Positions 38,467-46,844 of a stretch of 53,533 nucleotides of DNA are shown here, in pieces (positions within the stretch are counted from its first letter, which is position 1; the number at the start of each line of letters is the position of its first letter). The DNA lies in assembly GCA_029593505.1 (NCBI GenBank), contig JAKTNI010000004.1:1-53533 (forward strand), given 5' to 3'. The position numbers and the translations under genes were made by a program. A model generated the notes under the pieces. That model saw nothing but the letters and a program-made list of their open reading frames with translations. It made no database searches and was not told the DNA's origin. The stretch is from Streptococcus suis. Lineage in GTDB: Bacteria > Bacillota > Bacilli > Lactobacillales > Streptococcaceae.

Positions 38467-39417
38467 TTGACTAAATCGGATACTCATAGTTTCGGTATCA
38501 AGTGTTACATGGCTACCGATTCGAATGGTAAATAGGGGTTGAGTATGTGCAAAATCTAAGTCATAAAGAACAGGAATTGTTTTAAGAATGGGATGTTTGT
38601 CTAAAATAGCCAATAAAATGTCGTGGGTCATTTCTGTTTCTTTTGGGAAACGACCGATCAAAACAGCTTGTGGAGTTGGATAAGCTTGCAGTAATGCAGT
38701 GAAATGGCGACTAATCATCAGATAGTTATCGTCTTCGGCTTCTTCTAAGAAAAGAATATATTTTTCTGGTTTAGGTGCAAATTCAGTCCCGGTTAAGAGG
38801 TTGAAAGTCGAAATATTACCTCCTATGGCAACACCAGAAGCTGTGCCAGATGTATATGTTTTCCACTTGGTTGGGTAAAAAGTTCGCGGGGTATCTGGCA
38901 GATACCAACTATCACTTGACCATTCAGAGCTTGGGACCAAATCATATTCCTCTTGAGTAACAGCGTTGAGCCAACTCTTTGTCTGGTATGTTTGTCCCTC
39001 TTTCATTTTAAAACTTGAATACGCTGGTCCCATGTAGGTTTGTATGCCTGTTTTTGCGTAAATAGCATTGAGTAAGGCAGTTGTATCTGAGTAACCGCAG
39101 AAAATTTTGGGGTGTTTAGCGATCAAGTCATAATTTAAATAGGGTAGAAGTTCATTGCAGTTAAAACCACCTATAGTGGTTAAAATCGCATCAACATTCT
39201 TATCGGCAAACGCTGCTTCTAAATCGGCTACTCGACTAGCAATGGAAGCAGAGTAAAAGCAGTCGTTTTCAAAGTAGTGTTCTGAAAAGGATAATGTGAA
39301 TCCTAATTTTTCAAGTGTTTCTTTTGCAGCAATGTTAGCGTTAAAACCTCCTACTCTTTCTATTGAAGATGATGGGCTGAGGATGCGGATATGGTCGCCT
39401 GTGTTTAATGTTTTCAT
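38446..39417 (-). CDS. S66-family LD-carboxypeptidase / MccF-like serine peptidase
   Basis: A 323-residue protein of peptidase family S66. The nucleophile region is KIFCGYSDTTALLNAIYAKTG (Ser at about residue 111 in GYSDTT). LFLEEAEDDNYLM (about 225-237) holds the family Glu, and a C-terminal His lies in LDFAHTQPLFTIRIG. Members either trim LD-linked cell-wall peptides or cleave microcin C-like antibiotics; sequence alone does not decide. It is transcribed away from comGA. Confidence 0.88.
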   Translation of the reverse strand: MKTLNTGDHIRILSPSSSIERVGGFNANIAAKETLEKLGFTLSFSEHYFENDCFYSASIASRVADLEAAFADKNVDAILTTIGGFNCNELLPYLNYDLIAKHPKIFCGYSDTTALLNAIYAKTGIQTYMGPAYSSFKMKEGQTYQTKSWLNAVTQEEYDLVPSSEWSSDSWYLPDTPRTFYPTKWKTYTSGTASGVAIGGNISTFNLLTGTEFAPKPEKYILFLEEAEDDNYLMISRHFTALLQAYPTPQAVLIGRFPKETEMTHDILLAILDKHPILKTIPVLYDLDFAHTQPLFTIRIGSHVTLDTETMSIRFSQKKSDSQ

Positions 39418-39476
39418 ACAGTTCTCCTAAACTTTTTTATTATTTTAACAGAAAATGATAAAAAGACAAGATCATT

Positions 39477-39484
39477 TTCGAATG
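39477..39484 (+). promoter_or_regulatory. CIN-box-like element of the comG operon
   Basis: TTCGAATG lies 18 bases before the comGA ATG. It differs at two positions from the SigX/ComX cin-box TACGAATA. The close spacing, with an AAGGAGG site immediately after, fits SigX promoters where this box takes the -10 position. Confidence 0.6.
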
Positions 39485-39502
39485 AACAAGTAAGGAGGTA
39501 GT

Positions 39503-40453
39503 ATGATCCAAGAAAAAGCAAGGCAACTGATAGAGAACGCAGTGGCTACTAAGGTTAGTGATCTTTATCTAATTCCTCGAGGTGAGAAGTACCAACTCTA
39601 TCATCGTATTATGGATAACCGCGAACTATTAGATGAGTTGGATGAGGAAGAAGTTCTAGCAATGATAGGGCATTTTAAATTTTTGGCAGGTCTAAATGTA
39701 GGAGAGAAACGACGGAGCCAACAAGGTTCCTGTGAGTATGACTATGGCACAGGAGAAGTTTCTCTTCGCCTTTCGACAGTTGGTGATTATAGAGGAAAAG
39801 AAAGTATGGTTATTCGATTTCTTTATGATACCACTAAGGAATTAACATTTTGGTTTGATGCAGTCGATCGAATTGCGCAGGAGATAAAAGGGAGAGGGCT
39901 CTACCTTTTTGCAGGTCCAGTTGGTTCAGGTAAGACTACACTGATGTATCACCTTGCGAAGTTGAAATTTCCGGATAAACAGATTTTAACAATTGAAGAT
40001 CCTGTGGAAATCAAACAGGATGAGATGTTGCAACTTCAGTTAAATGAAGCGATAGGAGCTACATACGATAATCTCATCAAATTATCATTGCGACATCGGC
40101 CAGATTTACTCATCATAGGAGAGATTCGTGATGAGGAGACTGCTCGGGCAGTTATTCGTGCCAGTTTAACGGGTGCAACGGTATTTTCTACTGTTCATGC
40201 TCGGAGTATCTCAGGAGTTTATGCTCGTATGATCGAGTTGGGTGTGAAACGTGAGGAGCTAAATAATGCTTTACAAGGTATTGCTTATCAGCGGTTAATA
40301 GGAGGAGGTGGTGTTGTTGATTTTGCCAAAGAAAATTTTGAATCCTATTCAGCGACAAACTGGAATGAGCAGATTGAGAGCCTTCTTGCAGCAGGACATA
40401 TCAGTTTTCGTCAAGCGGAAACCGAAAAAATTATCCTTAGATCGTCAGCGTAA
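39503..40453 (+). CDS. comGA: Competence pilus ATPase ComGA/ComYA
   Basis: A 316-residue secretion ATPase powering assembly of the transformation pilus. Walker A is GPVGSGKTTLMYH (about residues 139-151), the Asp box IEDPVEI (about 164-170) and the Walker B region LLIIGEIRDEETAR (about 204-217) follow, and STVHARS contains the His box. It appears complete, starting behind AAGGAGG. It is the first gene of the competence operon, whose third gene is missing from the window because of the inserted element. Confidence 0.95.
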   Translation: MIQEKARQLIENAVATKVSDLYLIPRGEKYQLYHRIMDNRELLDELDEEEVLAMIGHFKFLAGLNVGEKRRSQQGSCEYDYGTGEVSLRLSTVGDYRGKESMVIRFLYDTTKELTFWFDAVDRIAQEIKGRGLYLFAGPVGSGKTTLMYHLAKLKFPDKQILTIEDPVEIKQDEMLQLQLNEAIGATYDNLIKLSLRHRPDLLIIGEIRDEETARAVIRASLTGATVFSTVHARSISGVYARMIELGVKREELNNALQGIAYQRLIGGGGVVDFAKENFESYSATNWNEQIESLLAAGHISFRQAETEKIILRSSA

Positions 40454-41402
40454 GGTTATTGAGTTGTTTAATAATCTATTTGCTAGTGGTTTTCATTTGG
40501 CAGAAATTGTAGATTTTTTACGACGTAGTCAGTTATTAGAAGATGCCTATACAAAAATGTTGTCCGATGGTCTCTTGGTAGGCAAGTCTTTTTCTAGCCT
40601 TTTGGCAGATTTAGCATTTTCAGATAATGTGGTCACTCAGGTATCTTTGGCTGAATTTCATGGGAATACAAGTTTGAGTTTGCAACAGATTCAATCGTAC
40701 TTGGAAAATCTAAGTAAGGTGCGTAAGAAATTGATTGAAGTGCTGACATATCCTATGATTCTTTTAATGTTTCTAGCCTTGATGATGTTAGGTCTGAAAC
40801 AGTACCTACTGCCACAGATAGAGGAAGGAAATAGTGCAACGGTTTTTATTAACAATTTACCGAGTATTTTTCTTGGAGGTAGTTTCGTTTCGATACTGGG
40901 AATCGTGGTAGGAGTGATTTGGTATCGAAGAGTAAATTCTATTCGTGTCTTTACCACTTTATCTGCGTTTCCGTTCTTTGGCAAAATCGTGCAGACTTAT
41001 CTTACAGCCTATTATGCTAGAGAATGGGGAAGTCTCATTGGGCAAGGATTAGAACTATCACAAATTGTTGCATTAATGCAGCAACAGCAATCTCAGCTAT
41101 TTAGAGAAATTGGACAAGATTTGGAATTGGCTCTTGCTAATGGTCGTAGTTTTCATGAACATATCCAAACCTATGCTTTTTTCAAGAGAGAATTGAGTTT
41201 GATTGTGGAGTACGGTCAATTCAAGTCCAAATTGGGTAGTGAATTAGCGATTTATGCTAATGAATGTTGGGAAGATTTTTTCTTTCGTATCAACAGGTCC
41301 ATGCAATTTATTCAACCAATGGTCTTTCTATTTGTAGCTTTAATGGTTATTGTTATCTATGCAGCTATGTTGCTGCCAATTTATCAGAATATGGAGTTTT
41401 AA
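40365..41402 (+). CDS. comGB: Competence pilus membrane protein ComGB/ComYB
   Basis: A 345-residue type II secretion F-like platform protein with three membrane segments (about 130-155, 175-200 and 320-342) and two repeated cytoplasmic domains. ATG 40365 (MSRLRAFLQQDISVF) is a better start than the upstream GTG because it fits the family length. It overlaps comGA by 89 nt in another frame. It ends LPIYQNMEF right where the foreign element begins, so its last residues may have been altered by the insertion. Confidence 0.88.
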   Translation: MSRLRAFLQQDISVFVKRKPKKLSLDRQRKVIELFNNLFASGFHLAEIVDFLRRSQLLEDAYTKMLSDGLLVGKSFSSLLADLAFSDNVVTQVSLAEFHGNTSLSLQQIQSYLENLSKVRKKLIEVLTYPMILLMFLALMMLGLKQYLLPQIEEGNSATVFINNLPSIFLGGSFVSILGIVVGVIWYRRVNSIRVFTTLSAFPFFGKIVQTYLTAYYAREWGSLIGQGLELSQIVALMQQQQSQLFREIGQDLELALANGRSFHEHIQTYAFFKRELSLIVEYGQFKSKLGSELAIYANECWEDFFFRINRSMQFIQPMVFLFVALMVIVIYAAMLLPIYQNMEF

Positions 41403-41498
41403 TAACCTTTTTTATATTTACATGAAAAACGTTGGTTTTATAAGGTTTTTAGTACCTTGAATATTGTGTAATAAAAATTTGTTCACCTTTTTGTGGAC
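41403..41498 (+). other. Left junction of the island at the comGB/comGC boundary
   Basis: Directly after the comGB stop no comGC start is found; instead a 96-bp AT-rich stretch leads to the 3' end of an integrase on the minus strand. The left attachment site is expected here. The matching right site was not found in the window. Confidence 0.55.
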
Positions 41499-42644
41499 CT
41501 ATAGACTGTTTATGGCTTTTTCGTAGTATGAAACTGCCTCTTTTTCTTTGTCCTTTGATATGTGTCCGTATATGTCTAATGTCATGGCAATATTTGAATG
41601 ACCTAGACGGTATTGGAGTTCTTTATAGCTGATACCAGCATTTAACAATAAACTAGCGTGTGTATGTCGGAAAGCGTGACAGGTAAAGCGAGGAATACCT
41701 AGAGCCTCGCATCGACTATCTAAAATTTGCTGAAATGAATTTCTTAGCATGTATTCTCTTGTGGTAGTCGCAAAGACCACAGAGGGAGAACACGCGCCGA
41801 CATCTAAAAACGTCAGTCGTTGGCGGTTTTGGTATTGCTTCAGCAATAGAATTGTTTTTCTGTCTATACTGATGACACGAGTACCCGCCTTTGTTTTTGT
41901 CTTTCCAATGAGTTTATGCTCCATGCTGTAAGTCTTACTGATTGAGATTGTACCTGCTTCTAGGTCAATATCAGACCATTCAAGAGCTACTAGCTCCCCA
42001 ATCCTGCAACCAGTCGCCATAAGCAGTTTAAAGATAACAAACTGATAGTAGTAGGAGTATCTTTTTTTGGCCAGATTTTCTATATATTCAAAAAAAGCCT
42101 TTAAGTCCTCGTGGTCTATGAATTTAATTGCCACCCTCCCTTTTTTCTGTCCTTTAGGTATGACAATATCACGAGCTGGGTTATGCGGTATTAGTTGCAT
42201 CAGTACCCCGTGTTGTAAAATGCGCCTATTGATCGAGTTAGCATGTTTGAACTGTACAATTTGCGAGGCTAAGTCATTGATAAACTTTTGAATAAGGCTA
42301 GGGGTTATCTTATCCAGCTTCAGATTCCCAAAAGTCGGGATAAGGTAGCGGTTTAGTTGATAGCGGACAACAGAGAACGTTTGAGGTTTAACTGTCAGCT
42401 TGTAGCTTTCAAGCCATAGATCCGCAAGTTCCTTGTATGTATCTATTTTTGTTTCTTGATAGACCGTTGACCCGTTTGTTTTAAAATCATACTTAGCGCT
42501 ACTTATCTTTTTCTTGACCTCTGTCCTAGTCCGCCCTGTAACGCTTGTCTTGACTTTCTTACCTGTTACCTTGTCAGTACCAAGATAGATATTAGCACGG
42601 TACACGATTGTACCGTTTTTCTTTTTGACTTCTGTTATTTTCAT
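41499..42644 (-). CDS. int: Tyrosine recombinase / site-specific integrase
   Basis: A 381-residue phage-type integrase. The N-terminal AP2-like arm-binding domain (about 1-60) and SAM-like core-binding domain (about 70-155) precede the catalytic domain. Catalytic residues are readable: Arg in ATGCRIGELVALEW, His-x-x-Arg in FTCHAFRHTHASLLL, and the Tyr near LDIYGHIS. It reads toward the left end of the element, as in most prophages and PICIs, and is the enzyme expected to have inserted it at comGB/comGC. Confidence 0.95.
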   Translation of the reverse strand: MKITEVKKKNGTIVYRANIYLGTDKVTGKKVKTSVTGRTRTEVKKKISSAKYDFKTNGSTVYQETKIDTYKELADLWLESYKLTVKPQTFSVVRYQLNRYLIPTFGNLKLDKITPSLIQKFINDLASQIVQFKHANSINRRILQHGVLMQLIPHNPARDIVIPKGQKKGRVAIKFIDHEDLKAFFEYIENLAKKRYSYYYQFVIFKLLMATGCRIGELVALEWSDIDLEAGTISISKTYSMEHKLIGKTKTKAGTRVISIDRKTILLLKQYQNRQRLTFLDVGACSPSVVFATTTREYMLRNSFQQILDSRCEALGIPRFTCHAFRHTHASLLLNAGISYKELQYRLGHSNIAMTLDIYGHISKDKEKEAVSYYEKAINSL

Positions 42645-42669
42645 GATGATAAACCTTTCTGTACATCAG

Positions 42670-42700
42670 CAGGCAAGCTGTTATTAAAAAGATTTTAGAA
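42670..42700 (+). repeat. 31-bp direct repeat, copy 1
   Basis: The sequence starting CAGGCAAGCTGTTATTAAAA and ending TTTTAGAA recurs at 45721-45751 with 29 of 31 positions identical. It lies just upstream of the integrase start. A shorter CAGGCAAGC also occurs at 45022-45030 in front of the rha gene. Confidence 0.85.
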
Positions 42701-42821
42701 TGTGGCTTATATCATGCGTAGGACTTTCAGAATATCCCTATTTTTGATTATTTTGAGTTGGTCGGTATTTTATATAGTCAAGAACAAAAATGCGAATATG
42801 GGCGATTTTGGATTTCTAAAA

Positions 42822-43187
42822 TTAAGAAAGGTCTATATTCTTTGTCTTTAGATTATCCAAGCACTCGTCCAGGTATTTTTGATCGTGTTCTGGGTAGATA
42901 GGATATGTCAGAGTTTCTTTATCCAATTGCTGATATTCAGGCGCAACTTTTCCTCTGTATAGGGGATTTTTCCATTTCTCGTCAGGCTTATATCCTCTGC
43001 TCTCCATTTCGGCCATAATTAAACAATGGTATTGATACAGCTTATAAGGGGAGTGTGTGAAAACATAATTGACAGTCGCATGTGGACGTCCCCAGCCAGC
43101 ACCTCTTAATGCTGCGCACTCTCTATGCTGTCCCAATAATTGCTGACGTGGGAGCTTGTTGATTAGTTGTTCATGCCATAATCTCAT
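42822..43187 (-). CDS. TIGR02328-family protein (pyrimidine-dimer glycosylase-like)
   Basis: A 121-residue protein beginning MRLWHEQLINKLPRQQLLGQ, then HRECAALRGAGWGRPHATVNYVF split over about residues 22-44, and ending in a Lys/Asp-rich helix. This is the TIGR02328 pattern, related to pyrimidine-dimer DNA glycosylases. ATG 43187 has an AAGGAGA site. It is unusual cargo for a small island; a role in protecting element DNA is conceivable but unproven. Confidence 0.75.
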   Translation of the reverse strand: MRLWHEQLINKLPRQQLLGQHRECAALRGAGWGRPHATVNYVFTHSPYKLYQYHCLIMAEMESRGYKPDEKWKNPLYRGKVAPEYQQLDKETLTYPIYPEHDQKYLDECLDNLKTKNIDLS

Positions 43188-43204
43188 ACCATATCTCCTT
43201 TTAT

Positions 43205-43812
43205 TCTTAGTTGAGCAAAAAACTGAAAAAATCGGAAACGTTTTTGAGTGTGCTTTCCTTTATTGGCGCGTGTTTTGAGGCGTTTTGTTATTTCATAGTT
43301 GTCCAACATAGTGTTGAGAAAAGTTGAGGTTTTTTGAAGTTAGATGATGACGTATTTTCAAAGCACCCAATCACAAAAAAAGTTAGGAAATGTTAGGTTT
43401 TGCTCTTAACAAAACTTGAAAAAACTTGAAACCACGCGCAGAATGTTGGCAAATGTTGGCACTACAACGCTTTGAAAAAAGTGGACAATTATGGACATTG
43501 TTTATAGCTATGGTAGACAAAATCCCGACAAATCAGACACCCTAAAAAGAAACGATGGACTAAAAGTATGAACAATTATGAATATGTTTTCAACTTTTGG
43601 CGCTAACAAGTTATAACATGTTTCAAGGTCTGAAAAGTTTCTACACGTCTAAAGGTATGGAAAAGTATGTACATGTTCCACAATAAATCGGACATTTCCA
43701 GCTCTTGACAAAACTTGACTTTTTTTGGCTGTTGACTTTTGTTGACTTTTTCCAGCTCTTGACAAAACTTGACTTTTTCTAGCTACTGACAAAAACTGAC
43801 TATTTTTCAGAG
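43205..43812 (+). repeat. Array of 10-bp-spaced word doublets ending in four 27-bp tandem iterons
   Basis: The last part is four contiguous 27-bp units at 43705-43731, 43732-43758, 43759-43785 and 43786-43812. Each begins with two TTGAC (or CTGAC) words exactly 10 bp apart, followed by a T-rich stretch and usually an AGCT-like end. Upstream, degenerate doublets at one helical turn recur: GTTTTG 43272/43282, TTGAG-TTGAG-TTGAA 43314/43325/43335, GTTAGG 43382/43392, CTTAAC-CTTGAA-CTTGAA 43405/43415/43425, TGTTGGC 43444/43454, TGGAC 43482/43492, GTATG 43655/43665. No coding region of note lies here. The arrangement suggests a replication origin or a protein-binding array. Confidence 0.75.
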
Positions 43813-44038
43813 CTATCAAAAAAAGCGATAATCGTTGCCATTATAGTGATTGTAAGGATATAGCTGTAAGACTATTCATGTTTTTAGCGTGTGATTGACG
43901 ACTATCCAATTTTGGATTGTCCTAGCTAAAGCGGGGAGTTACTAAAAGTAAGTCCCTTATGCGTAAAATGTAGCTGAGAGGTTTCTATACGGCTCGTGGG
44001 CGACAGGAGAAAGAGAGGTCAAAAAAGTATTCCCTGTA
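43813..44038 (+). other. Gap between iterons and repressor gene
   Basis: No gene is recognised. The repressor gene on the minus strand ends at 44039; no clear terminator for it was found here. Confidence 0.4.
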
Positions 44039-44593
44039 CTAGTTTTTTTGTTCTTGAAATTCTTGAATAAGTTTAAGTCTTTCATCCCGTTTTCTAATTT
44101 CCTCAGGGTCAGTCGAACGGCGCAAATAATCAGCGTATTCTTTTTTGGTATTTATTACATAGTCTGGATTTTTTTCATAAAAAGCCGAAAACTCACTTTC
44201 AAGCTGTTCTACAATGAATTTGTCGTTGTGTTCTACTAACGTGAAAAAGTAAGCAGAGTTTCTGCTAGACATGTTATGTAAGAGATGAGAAAGCACGTCT
44301 ATATCATTATCTGAAAGCACAAACCCCAAACTAAGCAATGTATCACTTTCTTTTTTCCATTGGGAAATAGTTTCTTTTCTGTTTTGTTGCAACTCTTCTT
44401 CTACGGTACCAAAACCAAGCAGGAAACCTACCGATACTCCAAAATAATCTGCTAGTTTTTCAGCTTTGTCGGGTTTGATTTGGCTTTCTCCGTTTTCCAT
44501 ACGTTGGTAAGTTCGCAACGGAAAAGATAATTTTTTAGCTATTTCTTTTTGAGATAGCTTTTTTTCTTTACGTAATTCTTTCAACCTATTCAT
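44039..44593 (-). CDS. XRE-family (CI-like) repressor of the island
   Basis: A 184-residue protein with an N-terminal helix-turn-helix at about residues 1-60 (MNRLKELRKEKKLSQKEIAK, FPLRTYQRMENGESQIKPDK) and a charged helical C-terminal part without a visible LexA/CI Ser-Lys peptidase motif. ATG 44593 is preferred to an in-frame codon at 44614 because of an AAAGGTG site. It is divergent from a Cro-like gene across a region with palindromic operators, so it should hold the element silent. Lack of a self-cleavage domain suggests release by a phage or element antirepressor rather than by RecA. Confidence 0.88.
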   Translation of the reverse strand: MNRLKELRKEKKLSQKEIAKKLSFPLRTYQRMENGESQIKPDKAEKLADYFGVSVGFLLGFGTVEEELQQNRKETISQWKKESDTLLSLGFVLSDNDIDVLSHLLHNMSSRNSAYFFTLVEHNDKFIVEQLESEFSAFYEKNPDYVINTKKEYADYLRRSTDPEEIRKRDERLKLIQEFQEQKN

Positions 44594-44618
44594 ATTTAAA
44601 ATCACACCTTTCAAAGTG

Positions 44619-44739
44619 ATTATAAGACTTTTTTATAAAAAAGTCAAAAAATGACGTAAAAAATATAAAAAAACTATTGACAACGACGAAAAATGGCTTT
44701 ATAATATAAAACAAGCTCGGAATACGTCAAAAAATGACG
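44619..44739. promoter_or_regulatory. Divergent lysogeny-type switch with palindromic operators
   Basis: The palindrome GTCAAAAAATGAC occurs perfectly at 44643-44655 and 44726-44738; a degenerate third site is at about 44684-44696. Rightward promoter: TTGACA (44677-44682), 17 bp, TATAAT (44700-44705). Leftward promoter: TTGACT (44647-44642), 17 bp, TATAAT (44624-44619). The first operator overlaps the leftward -35, the second lies just after the rightward start site, and the degenerate one is in the rightward spacer. Confidence 0.85.
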
Positions 44740-44750
44740 CTATCGAGTAA

Positions 44751-44787
44751 CCCTCCCGACCTTTCACACTTTCAACCTATGGGAGGG
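44751..44787 (+). other. Hairpin in the leader of the Cro-like gene
   Basis: CCCTCCC (44751-44757) and GGGAGGG (44781-44787) can pair around a 23-base loop shortly before the ribosome-binding site. It is the only strong GC stem in this AT-rich leader and may tune translation or stability. Confidence 0.45.
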
Positions 44788-44813
44788 GAATTTTTCAAAG
44801 AAAGGAGAACAGC

Positions 44814-45014
44814 ATGGACAAACTAAAAGGCTATCGTGTCATGCTAGGACTAACCCAGCAAAAAATGGCAGATAAGCTGAAAATCTCTTTGCAGTCTTAT
44901 AACAACAAAGAAACGGGTAAGACACCTTTCAACGATAAGGAAAAGCGAGCGATTAAGTCTATGGTGGCAGAAATAAAACCAGATATAACCATAGATGAAC
45001 TATTTTACAGTTAG
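44814..45014 (+). CDS. Cro-like XRE-family regulator
   Basis: A 66-residue single helix-turn-helix protein (GYRVMLGLTQQKMADKLKIS, QSYNNKETGKTPFN), with an AAAGGAG site. It is the first gene transcribed rightward from the switch and should compete with the repressor for the GTCA-N5-TGAC operators. Confidence 0.88.
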   Translation: MDKLKGYRVMLGLTQQKMADKLKISLQSYNNKETGKTPFNDKEKRAIKSMVAEIKPDITIDELFYS

Positions 45015-45030
45015 AAAGGAGCAGGCAAGC

Positions 45031-45645
45031 ATGGAACTCGTATACATGGACGGACGGAAAGAGCCGTATACCACTAGTGATATAATCGCAGAATGTGCTG
45101 GAGTACAGCATCATACAATTACAAAAACAATCAGAAAGAATATTGAACGCTTTGAACGTTATGGAAAGGTTGGATTTAAAATCCAAGCTATGACTAGCGG
45201 TCAACAATCTAAGAACTATATTCTAAATGAACAACAAGCAACCTTGTTGATCACATTCTTAAAGAATACCGAGCAGGTTGCAACATTCAAAGAAAACCTA
45301 GTCAAAGCATTCTTTGAAATGCGGGACGAGGTGGCAGAGTTTCGCTATCAGAGGGCTTTAGAAAAGCCAAAACGTAAGGAGTTAGTAAAAGCTATCAGCG
45401 AATGGGAACAAGCCCCTAAACATGCTCACAGCACAGTTACAAATCTTTTGCTAAGAGGTGCTAGCGGTATGAACAAAAAGCAATTAGTAGCCGAACGTGG
45501 AGGGCTGACAGGGATTGATAGCCTGACCAGTACAGAGCTAATAAGATACCACGCACTAGAGGATATGGCTATAGCTATGATAACTCTTGGAATGAGTTAT
45601 CAAGACATTAAAACAATGGTATTCAGAAAACCACTAGGCGCGTGA
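45031..45645 (+). CDS. Rha-family phage regulatory protein
   Basis: A 204-residue protein with the Rha domain in its first 100 residues (EPYTTSDIIAECAGVQHHTI, RKNIERFERYGKVGFK, YILNEQQATLLITFLKN) and a C-terminal helical extension. ATG 45031 follows AGAAAGGAG; an in-frame codon at 44995 lacks a site. Rha proteins occur in temperate phages and satellites as regulators or antirepressors. It carries the CAGGCAAGC word right before its start. Confidence 0.88.
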   Translation: MELVYMDGRKEPYTTSDIIAECAGVQHHTITKTIRKNIERFERYGKVGFKIQAMTSGQQSKNYILNEQQATLLITFLKNTEQVATFKENLVKAFFEMRDEVAEFRYQRALEKPKRKELVKAISEWEQAPKHAHSTVTNLLLRGASGMNKKQLVAERGGLTGIDSLTSTELIRYHALEDMAIAMITLGMSYQDIKTMVFRKPLGA

Positions 45646-45656
45646 GAACAACAAAA

Positions 45657-45693
45657 AAAGGCTTATGCAACCGACCAAAGTAGCAAGCCTTTA
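45657..45693 (+). terminator. Possible terminator or attenuator after rha
   Basis: AAAGGCTT and AAGCCTTT form an 8-bp stem around a loop of about 20 bases just after the rha stop. Only a short T run follows, so read-through is likely. Confidence 0.45.
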
Positions 45694-46038
45694 ACCAACA
45701 ACTAAAACACAATTAACAGGCAGGCAAGCTGTTATTAAAAGGGTTTTAGAAAACATTTTTATATATTATATCACAATCTTGTGATGATTGCTACCACAGA
45801 GAGCGCTACCTCTTAAAACTGAAGCAGGAGAAAAGTATTAGGTAAACAAACCTAAGAAAATTACCCACTAGATAGGCTATTTTTTGGCAAATTTCTCCAT
45901 ACTGAGAGATTGGCGGTTATCCGCTGGGGATAGTCTAGGTTAGAAATAAAAGATAAGTGACAAGAAATTACAAAAGTTTTTTATCAAGGACAAGCCTTAC
46001 GGCAATTACACAGGAAAAACAAATATAGAGGTATAACA
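45694..46038 (+). other. Regulatory gap between rha and the next gene
   Basis: No gene is seen. It holds the second 31-bp repeat (45721-45751) and a perfect palindrome ATCACAATCTTGTGAT (45770-45785) that could be an operator. The next gene has an AGAGGT site. Confidence 0.5.
45721..45751 (+). repeat. 31-bp direct repeat, copy 2
   Basis: This is the same orientation and 29 of 31 positions identical to 42670-42700. The two copies bracket the TIGR02328 gene, the iterons, the switch and rha. Confidence 0.85.
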
Positions 46039-46842
46039 ATGACATTTAAGAATGTTTTAGATATTGCACAAAAGGGCAATAGTCCATTTATGGCTATCAA
46101 CAATGAATTGACAGAAGAACAAAGACAAAGATATGAAGCACGTCGCATAAGCAAATCAAATGCTGAAAAATTCTTCACTTGTCTGTTTGGTGAATATGCT
46201 ACATCTGTTATTGTCGCAAACGTTATGGCGCACAAAATAAGCGCAGGCAGTTTTGAGGAGGCTTGGCATAGTATCGACTATCAAACATGCACAGAAATTA
46301 TCTTTAGAGCTATTCATAATTTACCATGTAAAGCAAAAGATAAGGGCGAACTTGAAAGCTATCTTGGAGAAAAAATAAAAATAGCAGAAACGACTTACAA
46401 AATATTGACAGATGAATTGAATGCTATTGCTAATAAAATGGACCAAATTAGCGAACATAACAACCTGCATAACTTATCTATACTCTCTTCACGGCTAGGA
46501 GCGATACAAGAGGATTTGGCTAGATTGCTCTGGATTGAATTGCCCGAGCTAAATGACGGTGACAAATTTGAAAAACTATTCAATAGGTCAACAGGTATCT
46601 TTTTTGGTCCGGGTATTTTTGAAATTGATGCAATGCGACAAGCCTTTTTTAAACGACAAGCAAAAGAATTTTTTGACACAGAGGAGGAGCAACAACGATA
46701 TATCAATTACACAGAAAATTTATATCTAGGAGCTACTAAAACCTTTAAAGAAATCATGCAAGAAACTAAGGCATCTTTTCCACAAGCTAGCTATCAAGAG
46801 CAACAGACACGAATACACTCTCAATTTGTGGAGGTAATGTAA
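46039..46842 (+). CDS. Island protein of unknown function, 267 residues
   Basis: A mostly helical, acidic protein starting MTFKNVLDIAQKGNSPFMAI. Stretches such as KIAETTYKILTDELNAIANK and KTFKEIMQETKASF look like long helices. No motif is recognised. It is the first of a tight rightward run of early island genes. Confidence 0.7.
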   Translation: MTFKNVLDIAQKGNSPFMAINNELTEEQRQRYEARRISKSNAEKFFTCLFGEYATSVIVANVMAHKISAGSFEEAWHSIDYQTCTEIIFRAIHNLPCKAKDKGELESYLGEKIKIAETTYKILTDELNAIANKMDQISEHNNLHNLSILSSRLGAIQEDLARLLWIELPELNDGDKFEKLFNRSTGIFFGPGIFEIDAMRQAFFKRQAKEFFDTEEEQQRYINYTENLYLGATKTFKEIMQETKASFPQASYQEQQTRIHSQFVEVM

Positions 46843-46844
46843 TA

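Noticed and set aside
43705..43812. CRISPR array
   Set aside because: The 27-bp units are contiguous with no unique spacers, are degenerate, and no cas gene is nearby.
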